DNA of 64,000 bases from Chlorophyllum brunneum (taxonomy: Eukaryota > Basidiomycota > Agaricomycetes > Agaricales > Agaricaceae): contig OY756144.1 of NCBI GenBank assembly GCA_963576785.1, positions 1,798,001 through 1,862,000 on the forward strand. Direction: 5' to 3'. Below the pieces are notes generated by a model. The model ran no database searches. It saw only the letters and a program-made list of their open reading frames with translations, and was not told the DNA's origin. Shown in pieces: positions 23,653 through 35,300 of this stretch (the stretch's first letter is position 1; each line of letters opens with the position of its first letter). The translations under genes and the position numbers were made by a program.

Positions 23653-24928
23653 GGCTCTGGTATGCAGTGACGGGGGAAACGGGATGTTTCAGTCTGGAGG
23701 TAAGGGATGATAGAGGGAGAACATTAAGGGAAAAGTTGGGAGAGAGAGAACAGGAAACGACGGAAGCCCCTGGCAGCACATATATTTGCACTGCGATCTC
23801 GTCAATCTCAATAACTGACCCTTGTTGCCATTTGTTTACTCTAGATTCGTCAGGCTCATCACAACCCAGTGTTCGTTGGTGAGAACCCAGAAAGGCTTCC
23901 CTTTGCGACCAGCTTGGCTGATTCCTTGCTTTCCTGTTCCTCGCCTCCCGGTCGGCCGGGTTGGACTTTGTGTATCTGATATACGCACGTGGCCGGTCCC
24001 CCGGCAACTTCCCTCCCGGCGTCTATGTTCCCACCTGGTTCGACCAGCCCTTTTCGTGTTCTCCGTAACCAATTGACCGAAGCGGGCTGTACGATGGCTC
24101 CTGGGAAGATCAGCCTTGACGAAACGCCACAATGGCCGCCGCTATGAGGTAAGCACCTCTCTAGGTATCCCCGCTATCTGTCGTACAAATTCGTCTCTGA
24201 TACCTGGCCGATTGTTGGTAGTGCAAATGACCTCCCATCTGAGATCAATACGCCTAGAAACTTGACTATTTCAAAGTCCAACGCAAACAGGTTTACGTAC
24301 AGTACATCGCCTCTCTCGTCGCCGATAGCCCTCTGTCACGACCCTAGCTTTCGGTTTCAACAGAACGACCACGACTAGGCGCTTAGGTCGGCCTAGGATC
24401 ATCGATCGCACGAGGATAAAAAGACGCTTGACTGTAAGCAACAATGTCCGCAGCTTACATTGACAAATCTATTACATTGTCTATTTGGGACAAGGGCCTA
24501 CGGCTGCTAGCCATGAATGACTTGATTCAAAGGAATCCACACTTAGTCGATCCAGTTGTGATAGGATGATCCGATCTTGGCGCTATGGCCTTGGGGCTTG
24601 ACGACAAGTTCGTTTCATGTGAATGAACCGAAGCGGTTACCTAGAATGAGCGCCTGATGGCGGGCTAGCTTTACCAGATCTCCGCCAAGTAGCAGCTGTT
24701 CATGGTGGAGCATCGGGAGAGTGTACTTATTGACGCCCATTTGGTCACGTGACATTCGAATCTGGTTTGAACCTGCTTACCAGCGATGGTGGCCAGGATA
24801 TTCCACAAGTCAACCCATCGTCTTATTACGAGCGCGCTTAGCTAAGAGCGCCTTCATTATACCACTAGTAATGTCTTTCCCCCACATTACCCGCAGTCAA
24901 GTTCACACGGAATTTAGCAGAACACCCA
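23653..24928. other. Intergenic region between divergent transcription factor and PML1
   Basis: About 1.28 kb. An ATG with a good context (24131) is followed at once by a GTAAGC donor, but no downstream exon can be supported. Otherwise there are only short unsupported frames. The region must contain both promoters; no TATA element stands out. Confidence 0.5.
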
Positions 24929-25976
24929 ATGCCTTATTCGGCGAAAAATGAGGACGCCCCCCGCTCTTCGAGAAACGACTACGGTCATACTCGAGGGAGT
25001 AGACATCATGGATACAGCAACTACGGGAATAGAGTAACAGACCATGATAATGGAGGCTCTTCAAGTCGGGACTCGCGTAGGTACCGGGATTCAGAGCATG
25101 AACGCCGTGAGTATCAAGAACGTGACCGAGAACGAGAACGACAAAGAGACAGGGAACGTTACGACAGGGATTCAGAAGGAAGACTTGGGGAGCGGCCCGT
25201 CCGAAGTCAGCGACGTTCAGCTTCGCCGAGGTCGCGTCCATCCAGACCTCGGTCTTCCTCCGGAGACCGATCCCCAAAACCAGAGAAGGCGAAACCAAAC
25301 TTTGCTCAATCAGGACTGCTAGCTGCAGAAACCAATACCGTGAAGGCAGCTGATGGAACGAGTACTGTCCTGAAATATAACGAGCCCCCAGAAGCTCGAA
25401 AACCTACCTTGAGCTGGAGGCTTTATGTCTTCAAGGGTAGTGAACAAGTTGGTCAGTCCTAGATCTTCTCATCTTTCGCCTCATCTTTCATGAGTTATTT
25501 CCGTTATTAGAACTTCTTCATATACAGCGGCAGAGTGCATATCTGATCGGTCGTGACCGCCTTGTCTCTGACATTGCCGTGGATCACCCCTCGTGCTCAA
25601 AACAACATGCAGCTATACAACGTGAGTAGTGATTATCGGAGTCAACGTGGCTTATCATAAGACTCTCCCAGATCGATATATTCAAGAGAAGGGGAAATCC
25701 AAAGGCACTGTAAAGTGGGATTTGTGACCACCTCTGATGGAAGTACTCTCACATATCACATTTTTCAGGCCCTTTGTCATCGATCTAGAGTCGACCAATG
25801 GTACATTTGTGAACGATGAGAAGATACCCGCTGCTCGTTTCTATGAGCTCAGAGCTGGAGATGGTATGTCGTTCCCGGTATTTAAACTACCGGTTATTTA
25901 TTGATTTGTTCTAGTAATCAAATTTGGTCTCTCGAACCGAGAATTTGTTTTATTAAACGAGGAAGCGGCATCCTAA
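24929..25976 (+). CDS. PML1: FHA-domain splicing protein, PML1/SNIP1 family (RES complex)
   Basis: Exons 24929-25451, 25511-25621, 25672-25714, 25769-25863 and 25915-25976; 277 residues. The N-terminal about 115 residues are an Arg/Asp/Glu and RS-rich low-complexity region. The FHA domain follows: SAYLIGRDR, then DHPSCSKQHAAIQ, PFVIDLESTNGTFVND and VIKFGLSNREFVLL, the arrangement of Pml1 and human SNIP1. Pml1 with Bud13 and Snu17 forms the pre-mRNA retention and splicing complex, which helps spliceosome activation and nuclear retention of unspliced RNA. The phosphopeptide-binding residues are all visible (G-R, S-x-x-H, N-G). The third intron donor is GTGGGA, an unusual form; the frame supports it. 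Confidence 0.92.
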
Positions 25977-26714
25977 CTAACTCATTCCAGCTTTGGATAC
26001 CATCATCTATGTCACTTTCTCCGCACGATTGTTCCGATATGTCTCGCTAATTGACAATGCTTGCTCCGCATGTTGTCACACACACGCACTGAAAGTAACC
26101 ATTGTCCCCTTCCACAATGGCATGTTGAAGACTATGTACGGATGCTAGCCGCGCGATGGTATCAAATGACAGAGCAACTATTTCACCTCGTTGTTGCCTC
26201 GTGCCATCACTTGATTCAAGGCGTCTGCCGAAACCATTATCGTGCGTCATCACTTCTCAAAGCAAGAATTCCGGTAGAGATAGAACTGATTGGCCTCAAC
26301 CGATCGAAGGGAATATCCTTTGAGAGGTCACAATCATGCGATTTTTTTTTCTCCCGATAAAAGTCTCGAAGACAATTATCTGGTTGTGAGTTTCATCCTG
26401 AGGGGACAATGGGCGCTAAATATCAAACTTCAACAATCGCATCCTAGGCAATCTGTCATGGAGATAAATCCCTCGCCGACAGTGCACAAAAAAGTTGTTG
26501 AAGAAATCACCTGCCAAATTCGGATCGGCAACGAGGCGACAATAAAAAAGGGTATGCTGCACCTTTGCGGAGTTACATGATCCAGGGCTGCCGTCGCGCT
26601 CTTTGGTCCAAGCGTCATTATGCATGAAGCCTCCGTCAAAGGATTAATTTACTATATATTAAGCCGAAAATTTGAGTTTGAAAGGGTACCTCCTCAACAT
26701 CACTATCACCAACC
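25977..26714. other. Intergenic region between PML1 and the C2H2 gene
   Basis: About 740 bp with small frames in several phases and none with a recognisable motif or splice pattern. A TATATATTA run at about 26652-26660 lies roughly 55-65 bp before the ATG of the next gene and could be its TATA element. I see no RNA gene. Confidence 0.5.
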
Positions 26715-27852
26715 ATGTACCCCTACGATTACAACGACTTCCTCCAGCTTCACTTGAACCATGAAAACTCGTTCGACTACGACTTCGACGCGCACATAGC
26801 GCAGTGCGCCATTGTCTTTGGACCCGACGAGAAGGGCTTCTTTGATGACCATCATCGCCCTCCCATTCCGATTGTCCTTTCAATGTCAGATGGATTCGGA
26901 TCCTCCTATGCCTCAAGCTCAAGTAGGAGCCCGTCCATCGCTGGCGACTTGATTAAATCCGAAATGTCAGATGGCGAGGATCCCTTCACCGCGAAGCCAC
27001 CCTCCTCACTGTCCGGGTCTTTGATGAAAGAAAATGAAAGGATTAGGTATGAGATAAACGTCATGACTGCAGAATTGGAGCTAAAGCTGCTGCAGATCCT
27101 TTGATAACCCACATGTTGCTCACCGACCGAGCCCTAGGCCCTCCTCTTCCACTACTCCCCTAAAGGCACGCCGATCAAAGGCAGCTGCAACTAGAATACT
27201 ACCTTCCGCTCCCCTAGATCCCCCAAAAACTTTCATTCCCGAGTCATCCCCCAGTCACAAAAGGAGACGCAAGACTGTAGTCTGCCCTGCCCATCTCTCC
27301 GATGAAGACACAGATGATGAAAGCGATGGCGATACAGACGACGAGTACGTTCCAAGTCCTCGTTCGCCTGGGGTCAAGCGGCGACGTCGTTCACTTCTCT
27401 TCTCTCGTCGTTCCGCCCCCGCAGTCCGGAGTTCATCAACTTCTTCCCCTCCCGTGAAACGTGCCTCCGGCACATCGCTTTCACGTAATAAACAAGCCAC
27501 ATCTGTTGCAGCCATCGACAAAGCTTGCAACGGAGACGACCTAAACTTCATCTGTCCCGAGTGCGGATGGAAACAGGCCAACAGACGTCTGCCTGACTTC
27601 AAACGCCATCTTCGTACCCATACTCGGCCCGACCACGGTGACCAGTCAAAGGGGTGGTGGTGCAAAGGCATTCTGCTTGAGGAGGTGCACAATTTTGACC
27701 TTCCCAAGGATGCCAAACGATACGTGTTCCTGGGCCAGGAACGCATAGGCGGCTGCATGCAGACTTTCAGCCGTCGAGACGCGTTAAAGCGACACCTGGA
27801 TAATGCCAATGTTGTCTGCGTTGGTAGACCTTCCGGCGCCACAGATGATTGA
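26715..27852 (+). CDS. C2H2-type zinc-finger protein, agaric-specific type
   Basis: Two exons, 26715-27046 and 27096-27852, encode 362 residues. The 49-nt intron (donor ATTAG/GTATGA) joins ERIRS to FDNPH and removes the stops between them. The N-terminus is acidic and aromatic (MYPYDYNDF), the middle is Ser/Pro-rich with basic patches (KRRRRK type) and an acidic DEDTDDESDG stretch, and the C-terminus has a classic C2H2 finger: CPECGWKQ ... DFKRHLRTH. A second, irregular zinc-binding segment follows (WWCKG ... GGCMQTFSRRDALKRHL). It is probably a nuclear DNA-binding protein; no ortholog with a known role is recognised. A TATATATTA sequence lies about 60 bp upstream. Confidence 0.82.
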
Positions 27853-28138
27853 CCGTCCTAAACACGCCTGCACCGATCCCATTTCGTTATCGTAATGTAC
27901 TCATTATACCAATCGTCCTTGACTTCCTTGGACACGATCTCGCTGGCCTGTGATCCTTCTTATATACACACACCCCGTAGTCAATAATGATTTTATCCCG
28001 GAAGAAAAATTAATGACATAGTCTGCGAGGAATGTAGTTCTAGTTCTATTGCCGTCTTGAGCGTATTCGCTTGCCATTCTGGACCGAAGGCCCCCAGCTA
28101 GACAAAAAAACGGAGGTCTATAAGGAAATTTGATGCTT

Positions 28139-28600
28139 TCAAACGAAAACAACACACCCCCGCACGGTCTTCTTGGGTTTCGCCTCATGGGCGAACTCCC
28201 GTGGGTCAAACCCTAGACGATATTTTTCCATACACCAGAGGATGTACCTGCAAAGAAACCATCCAATACTTGTCAGGAAGACAGGTCAGCTCAATAGAAT
28301 AGGAAAGAAGTACCTCCGATCCCTCACCGCCAAACCAGCTTTCCGCATATCGTGCCCAGAGGTCTTCCAAAATGCCTCCCATGACTCCGATTCCAACTTC
28401 TCCTCTGCTGAACGTCCAATAACCTTGAGGAACTCCTGAGGCGTTGAGATTTTCAGTGGTAACGCATTGGGCTTTCCAGGAAGTGGAGGAAAGACGCGAG
28501 GGCTCGGGACTGGGCGAAGGGCGGTTTTGTTGACAATGGTGCGCGTAAATTTCGGTGCAGACGCGCATAAACGAGGACCAAAACCGAGGCTGGCGAACAT
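28139..28600 (-). CDS. Mitochondrial small-subunit ribosomal protein mS41 (FYV4/IGR motif)
   Basis: Exons 28600-28314 and 28247-28139, 131 residues. The IGR domain is clear: FLKVIGRSAEEKLES, then MRKAGLAVRDRRYIL, with RRY/IL joined across the 66-nt intron, followed by WCMEKYRLGFDP. mS41 (yeast Fyv4) belongs to the mitochondrial small ribosomal subunit. I chose the ATG at 28600 because MFASLGFGPRLCASAPKFTR looks like a basic, Ser/Ala-rich mitochondrial presequence; an in-frame ATG at 28645 would add 15 residues with acidic character. The start lies only 84 bp past the MON1 stop on the same strand, so the promoter is short or overlaps the 3' end of MON1. Confidence 0.9.
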
Positions 28601-28684
28601 AATGGAAGGTTCGGAACGAAGATCGTACTCCAAGTCACAGGGCATTTTGGGATCACGTGAAATGCGCTAGAATATGTATTGCTG

Positions 28685-30979
28685 CTAAAATATAGGTGCG
28701 TCACGCAAAAATAGTCTAGATTCCTCTTTCTTCACCCATCGCACCACCGAGTTCGCAGCTCCTATCACTGCGCTCTTGGGCAGCAGCGGAGAAACTGCGA
28801 CGTAAAGCTCAAAAGGTTGGGTGATCTTTCGGAGTGTCAGCCACTACGAAAAAGAAAGGATAAAATGGCATACCCAGCCCATCACACTCTCAGTGTCCGT
28901 ACGGATATACTGAAGCTTCAACGGCTCCGACTGTCCAGATTTGGCATGGATCGCATCGTGCAGTGTTTGGTATAAAGTTACCAGTCTGTAGTACATGTCC
29001 ATAAGGAAACAGTGATAGTGTAAACAACGCACTGACCTTCGTTTCTCGTTAGTGCTGTTATATGGATCCTCGAATATGGGCAGTGTTATTTGAACTTGCG
29101 GTCGCGACTTGTAGATGAAATGGCGAAGCCCAGGAACGCCGACTTCAGCAACTGTGTACACAGATTGCCGCGACAGTATGGCTTTTGTCAGCGCGCGTAA
29201 CAAACCATCATTGACAAGTTTCTGACCAGCCTTAGAAGACAGTGATCATGGAGAAGAACGATGACCTACCTTCGTCGCTACCTCACACCAATTCTTGACA
29301 TGGTCGAAGTCCCCGCTACCGCTGATGCAAATAAGGGTGATATCTGGGTCCGGAATCTCACCGGCCTCGTCTTTGCTCGAGCTCGTAGAAACAGCTGATG
29401 AAGATGGGGGGCCTGTGTCTATCACGGGGTTATCACGGAGCAGGAATGATATGTAGGCGTTCACGAAGCCAGATGGATTGAACTTGGGAAGGCAAACGGG
29501 TATCCAAGACGCAGAAGCCTGAGAGTTAGAGATTGAAGGGGATTTGATGGTGTTTAGAAGGATGTGGATATCTAGGAAGTGTTTGTCACGGCGGCTATTT
29601 GAGGTTCTGGAAGACTCAAACCTGCTGGATGAATAGAGTGTTTCCTTGGCCGGATAAGAGTAACAACGCGACCCTCAGCCATGAGCATAATGTAGAGCAT
29701 TTCCTGGATGATCAGCTGCTTCGCAGATGCATCGAGACTGAAGACATACTCACTTTGGTCTTCCCCGTGGGCACTAATGACTCTGCAATCCTCTTTCTAA
29801 GGGGAGGATCGAGCTTCAAGCAGTGCAGAGAAGAGGTGCTAATGGCAAGATCGAATTCGAGCTCGCTAAGCAGTGAACTTAGGAAGGACTCTGCGCCTGG
29901 ACAAGGGAAAATCAACGGGAAGTGAATCAAGATGGGGGAAGCGTACCATCAAGCAACCGCCGAAGGTCAAAGTTTGTCCTCCGTTCGAAGATCCGTCTTA
30001 GTTGTGAAACAGTTACTATGCTCAAAATCTGGAGATGGAGGTATTCTAGATGGGTTCTTGTCTAGGTGAGAAATTTTCAGAATCACGTCCATGGGCCTTG
30101 CAGGTACACTTACGACAGACTCTGGTTCACCCCATGACGAGACACAGACATAATATAGCGGTGGACGAAGCAAAAACGTGATTCTTGACTGCCCAGCGTT
30201 GATGCACCGCATCTTATCACCATCATCAATAAAAATAGATATTAATGCTTGCATTATGCCGATGGTAGACGCCATGTTGTCCGGATTAGAACTCCCTGGC
30301 CGACTACAATAATCGTGGCGCATTCCACCCAAAGAAGTATGGGAGATACCTTATAAATACAGGCTTCCCTGCGTCAGTGAGCACGAAATACTCCCTGGGT
30401 AAGAACCTGGTAGCTGATGAGGTGACTACTCAGAAATGGGGAAGTTGAAGGACATGTTTGCTCACCAGCTGTGAAGACCAGTTCCTGCATATCTGGGTGC
30501 GACTGCCTGGGCCTGGAGATTGGGGAGTCGTTTTCTTTTGGCCTTGAGTAAAAGTTGGGGACGCATGGTAGCGAAGGAGCCTAACCTTGCTTGCCTGAAA
30601 GCGTTTTCCTCAGCTGGTCTCGTAGGAATTTTTTAGACTCTTCGTTGGTCGACGTTATTGGGCGGGTCACTTCTATGGAGTCTTCCTCAGCGAAATCGGT
30701 GTCGGTATCCATATCCTGGATCAATATGCCGTCGTTCATATCGACATTAATGATAGACGAGGCTGAGCTTTCCAGGGCCTGTTCTCGCTGAGTAGCTGGC
30801 ATAGACGGGGCGTCCGATTCATTAAAAGTTGCTGTGTGGTGACTGTGGATGTGCAGGCTCGAAAGTGAAGGAGACGGATGTAGAGGTGGAATAACCAGAC
30901 GCGAGGGTGATGCTCTTGGGACTGCAGAACCGGAGGGGCTTGGACGAGAAAGAGTGCGTGAACGAGGGGTACGCGACAT
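28685..30979 (-). CDS. MON1: Vacuolar fusion protein MON1 (Ypt7/Rab7 GEF subunit)
   Basis: Eleven exons: 30979-30586, 30534-30466, 30413-30350, 30303-30114, 30061-29947, 29896-29754, 29703-29622, 29571-29270, 29221-29037, 28985-28874, 28825-28685; 598 residues. The first about 130 residues are disordered. The conserved body follows: PREYFVLTDAGKPVF, STIGIMQALISIF, FLLRPPLYYVCVSSWGEPES, THLEYLHLQILSIVT, KHSIHPAD, CLPKFNPSGFVNAYI, GVPGLRHFIYKSR, and GWITQPFELYVAVSP near the end. Mon1 with Ccz1 activates Ypt7 on late endosomes and vacuoles. The first intron is ambiguous: a 51-nt form ending AAAAG and a 93-nt form ending CCCAG both keep frame. It is divergent from the BTB gene at 183 bp. Confidence 0.92.
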
Positions 30980-31162
30980 GGGATGTACAAGACGACGAGG
31001 AGAGGATCATGGTTCGGGGAATGTCCAGGGATGCTCACGTGCAGTCTGGACAGCTTGACCCATCTCGTTGCATCCCAACCACCCGCCCATTGTACCATGA
31101 TTAATATTCTTCACCCACTCACCTGATCATAACGTCCAAGTCTATTACACGTGAATCCGGGC

Positions 31163-32349
31163 ATGAGTGGCCGAGTCCCAGACCATCGTCTGTCCATTGG
31201 TCCAATCATCCACAGGCGGGGCGACGTCAGTAGTAGCAACTCGGCTTTTGTTATCAAATTGCTTATACGCCCCACAGCCCTGGTTTCAGGATGGAAACCT
31301 TGTCCTCGTCACTCATGAAAGTCCAACCGCCTTTCGTCTCCATCGCGGAGTCCTTGTATGCGTTTTCCTCCCAATCCCACACAGAGAGAGGTGTAATCTC
31401 CCTCTTGCAGGCGAGGCATTCAGAGATATTCCGCGATATGCTTGACTTTCCCCAGCCGGAGGCAAGGCTAGAGAGCCATGAAGGATGCCAAGTTGTTTGC
31501 ATGTATGACTCCCCAGAGGAGTTATCCAACCTCGTCAAGGCGCTCTACGATGGCCCGTAGGTTCGGCCGTGACCCTGCGTTATATTTTTGCTAATTCAGA
31601 GCACAAGTCAGTTCCGGAACCGCTGCCTTGATGATTTTTTTTACCTTGCAGGGATCCTCCGTCTAGCCACGAAGTATTTCATTGCTAGCCTTCGCACACA
31701 GGCTATAACCTTCTTGGCTCAAACGTGGTCCTTCACGCTCGAAGGCCATGATAATATGGTTGAGACTGCCCTTCAATCACCTTCCGTCAGCGACTTATCT
31801 TATCCTTACGTCCACCCATTGCACGCCCTGAATCTAGCCAGGGAGACCAATGTCCAGATAACCGTCCCTTCCGCACTCTATTTCCTGTCCCTATACCCGT
31901 TGTCCGATATTCTCAAAACCGATCACCCGAAACTAAGACCAGAACATCCCTCAAAGCCGTCATCCAGTCTTTCCTCCTCCGACATCGAGCTCTATACGAT
32001 CATGTATCAATACCGCCTCCATTTGATTCTACATTTCGTGCGACAATCCTGTGAACGACAGGCTTCCAGTCCTTGCGACTCTGAAAATATATGTGCAGGA
32101 CGTTTCCGCCGACTACAGCTCCAATTGTCGCGCTCTTGGTCGCTTAGGACAGGACCATTGCACTATATGATACAAGCTTCACAAGAGATATCCCGTGATC
32201 AAAGTATATGTGCTGCCTGTCGTTCACAGTTTCATACCGACATCACTGCGTTGCGGAAGAAAGCATGGGAAGAACTTCCTCTAATTATTGGACTCCCAAG
32301 CTGGGAAGAAATGCAAAAGAACGACCTAACTGCTGAACAGCCGTCGTGA
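31163..32349 (+). CDS. BTB/POZ domain protein, agaric expansion type
   Basis: Exons 31163-31225, 31278-31355, 31411-31556 and 31608-32349; 342 residues. The BTB fold begins at DPWFQDGNLVLVTH, continues FRLHRGVLARHSEIFRDML, then DSPEELSNLVKALYDGP and DDFFYLAGILRLATKYFI. Splicing restores all four blocks in frame. Agaricomycete genomes carry many genes of this kind; they are presumed adaptors for cullin-3 ligases or transcriptional regulators, but no role is established for this one. The last third holds a CxxC pair (ICAACRSQF). The last acceptor (GCACAAG) is purine-rich; an alternative six bases away keeps less of the conserved motif. It shares a 183-bp upstream region with MON1. Confidence 0.85.
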
Positions 32350-33033
32350 CCTTTGTCTCTCCTTGTTTCCTGGGCATTATAGCGCGGTACATTCACAGGT
32401 GTGCTGCTTCAGAAAAGCTATGTCCCCCCGCTAACTGTGTGGATGTTTAGCGTCGTGGTCAGTCACGGGCGAGGGTTCCGGAGAGGTGAATTCAAGACAT
32501 CGGTTGACAATCGGCCTTCGGTCCAGGTACAAATGTACCTCCTTACATATGTAACCCCAAGATGTTAAACAAGTTGTCACTAATAATGTGTGCTCAAGTT
32601 TCAGACCTGGAGTTATCCAAGGACAACTCAAATAATATCTCTTCAATTAGGACAGAGGTGAATGCCCTGTTCTGGCTCAATTCGTGTCTAGGCAACCGGG
32701 ATGGGGGACAACAAACCTACTTTCTCTTGAAAATGAAAATCCAACCAGGCCACCGTTCGAGAACCTTGTACCTGGCAACAGGCAGCGTATTACCACACCC
32801 ACGGATCCGTCTGAGGACTTCGACAAACGTCTCATTAGCTTTTCAGGAATCAGATTCCTTCGTACGGAGTTATCACGGCCATAGCGGTCGGTTGGGGAAA
32901 ATATGCGGAAGCTACTCGTCCTGACTATGTCTGGGGTTTTCTGATGACGAGGAAGTCGCGTGATAACACGAAGATAAGTCAATTCAGGTGCTGGCCACCC
33001 TTTGCTGGCGATCTTGCATCATGCCACACGTCG
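32350..33033. other. Intergenic stretch before the repeat island
   Basis: About 680 bp following the BTB gene. A 101-codon antisense frame (32677-32982) and a 120-codon sense frame (32562-32924) overlap but show no domain or codon signature that I trust. Base composition is still like the host genes; the shift to AT-rich DNA comes further right. Confidence 0.45.
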
Positions 33034-33078
33034 TATATTGCTTCTTGCAATACGACTCGTATTGCAAGAAGCAATATA
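33034..33078. repeat. Perfect palindrome, 22-bp arms around one central base
   Basis: The left arm 33034-33055 and right arm 33057-33078 are exact reverse complements around a single C at 33056. The arms contain TTGCTTCTTGCAATACGA and its complement. As RNA or single-stranded DNA it could fold into a 20+ bp hairpin. It lies at the left edge of the AT-rich, retroelement-bearing island. Confidence 0.9.
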
Positions 33079-35198
33079 TTCTAATAGCAACAACTGACAT
33101 TTATTCACGGACCGCCGAATCCCAGTCATAAGTACTACACTCCACATTGTATCTTCTCATGCCATGTCTACTGTTCGGTACGGACCGTGGATGCACAACC
33201 AAGTACTAGGTTTGTGGGACAGACTCCCAACTTGGCTCTGTGGCCTAGATGACACAGGGCCTCTCCCTGTATAACAAGTGAATTCTCTACAGGTCTTGCA
33301 TTGTTCCTGTGGCCACTTATGGCTACTGGCTATGGTTTCATAAACATGTCAGGGTGAAAGGTATGTGTGATATACTCACCAAGATGCAGCATCAAGCAGT
33401 CTTATAGATCATGGAATGTTCCACACATTTCCCACTGACAGTATTAAATTCCTTGCAAGACTCATGCCTATCAAGCTTCATCTACACAAGCTAGTGGAAC
33501 ATCAGTCCTCATGTATCCACATCTTGGACCCAACTATGCCCTCTCAAGGTTGACAAAGGAGTTCCACAATCCCTACATTGACTTTATGTCTACAATTTTA
33601 TGGAGACTCAGAAGAAAAAGACTCTTGGAGCTGTTATGGACATTACCTGCACTCCTGAGACTATTTGCATTGAACATATTGGTTCTGTTAGCAAGACTGC
33701 TTGGCCTGGTCATAGGTTACTTGATAATTTTACTGATAGAATATCTTTCACATAATTCAATCAGGATAATCTGGAACTTTTGAAACAAGTATGGATGTTA
33801 TAACTAGTAAACCATATGCCTGTTTAGGATGTGATTTTACCTTAGTTCAGGTTTTCAGCTTGCACAAAGGATTACTTACTGATTGTACTTATCTTTGTTC
33901 TGGACCTATTAATCAACCTTTCCTATATTTGCTTCTGTCTATTTTTGTCCATCTTGTTTTCTTTTACATTCTGATTCCTTTCTACCTCTATTACTCCATA
34001 CTTCAGTATCATCTGTTCTGCTTATCATGTTATGTTCCTGTTACCAATGTTATATGATCTTTCTCTTATCTTTTCCTGTCTAGTTACTCCATTATCTTGT
34101 CAGTTGACCTTCCAATACTTTTTTACTACTAGTATATAAGTAGTCCTTCATACACTTGTATTCAGTAGTCTGATTATCAACTTAGTCTCTGACTATCTTC
34201 CTCTATCAATCCCTACTATATGAGTAAATCCTTCTGTTTATTTACTACCTGCAACCAACCTCTATCCTAGTAACAAAAGGTCATCTAAGTAAAGACTACT
34301 ATGATACCTGGAAGAGTGCAGCACACAAGCTGAAGCCAAGGTTCCCTGCTTGTCTGGTCTACCACTCTATAAGGACTGTATCTTTGTCTATAGTATTGAA
34401 CTTAACAATGGAGTGATATAGTTTTAGAAGCTAGAAATAATGAGAAGTGGGTTATCATGGGCATAGATTACTTAGTACACCCAAATCCTAATTCTCTTGC
34501 TAGTCAATACATGGTAGTAGCAACTATTAGATACTTAGACAGAGAAAGCTTGGCTATGAAATGATTGGGTGGCACTACAGCCCCTGACACAGAACTCATG
34601 GTGCAATATCTTGGTATCAAGGAGGTACTCAACTCACATGTCTATTCATTGGTTGAAAGAATACACATCTTCACCAACTCTATTTGAGCCTCTGAACAGC
34701 TCCTTGACTGCTCAGTACATTTATGCCAACAGCAATCCATCATCATTACCAAGGCCCTCCAAGAGTAGTTTCTCAAATTAGAGTACCACCATCTCCACTT
34801 CTATCATACTCCCTCCAAATTCAAATTTGAAATTTAATACAAGACACATAACTAGTTGCAGACAGTTGCCTAGCCTAATTAATACCAAGATCAATGAGTA
34901 CTATACTCTCTTAACTTTCTCCACATGAAGTCAGCTGAATGAGCCCTTAAGACATAGCAGAGTATGTTCAATTTTGCCACCTACTGTGGTAATAGCTTTT
35001 TTTCCCTTTAGGTAAGAGCAAATAGTACTTCTACCTTACCATTACATTTTAACTCTGGTCTGTGGATCTGTGAGTGTAGCAACCTACTTCAGCCATTTTC
35101 TAGGGTCTATTATACTATTTTCTACCATACTCTTATTGGTAAGTATCATCTGAGGTTCTTTCCCAATGAAGATCTCTAGCAGGCAAAACTCAGTGTCA
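33079..35198. other. AT-rich repeat island, left part, no recognisable gene
   Basis: Composition turns AT-rich and T-tract rich from roughly 33.3 kb. Short frames occur (for example 33511-33783 and 34569-34781 on the plus strand), but they carry no domain I can name. They are probably eroded transposon coding sequence. No gene is called. Confidence 0.5.
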
Positions 35199-35300
35199 CC
35201 AAAGTTATGGTAGATAACTAATGTATTCACTTAGCGAGCAAAACTACAGGGACATAAGTAAAGATAAAGAGTAGAAGAGGGTATGAACTTACCTCAGTGC
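35199..35300. repeat. Dispersed repeat, copy 1 (permuted)
   Basis: Starts with AAGTTATGGTAGATAACT and continues AATGTATTCAC, AGCAAAACTAC, GGGACATAAGT, AGAGTAGAAGAGGGTATGAA to ACCTCAGT. The same blocks recur at 38483-38590 in the same orientation, but there the AAGTTATGGTAGAT block lies at the other end. Copies differ mainly by G/A and C/T changes. Confidence 0.75.

Noticed and set aside
23534..24007. 157-codon minus-strand frame upstream of the Zn2Cys6 gene
   Set aside because: It overlaps exon 1 of the factor in another frame, has no motif, and its sequence looks like a shadow of promoter and 5' coding DNA.
24131..24160. ATG followed by a GTAAGC donor, suggesting a small first exon
   Set aside because: No downstream exon with coding character could be joined.
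28844..28873. A 30-nt intron near the MON1 3' end
   Set aside because: The 48-nt form ending CCGAAAG (28826-28873) gives GWITQPFELY, the conserved MON1 ending, and contains a CTGAC branch-like site.
32677..32982. 101-codon minus-strand frame after the BTB gene
   Set aside because: No start context, domain, or splice signals; overlaps a similarly sized frame on the other strand.
33034..33090. Helitron 3' terminus
   Set aside because: The palindrome is AT-rich and only a few bases from CTAA; Helitron hairpins are usually GC-rich and about 10 bases away. No 5' TC end or Rep/helicase sequence is visible.
33511..33783. 90-codon hydrophobic frame in the AT-rich island
   Set aside because: Leu-rich translation is expected from T-rich DNA; no domain or partner exon found.
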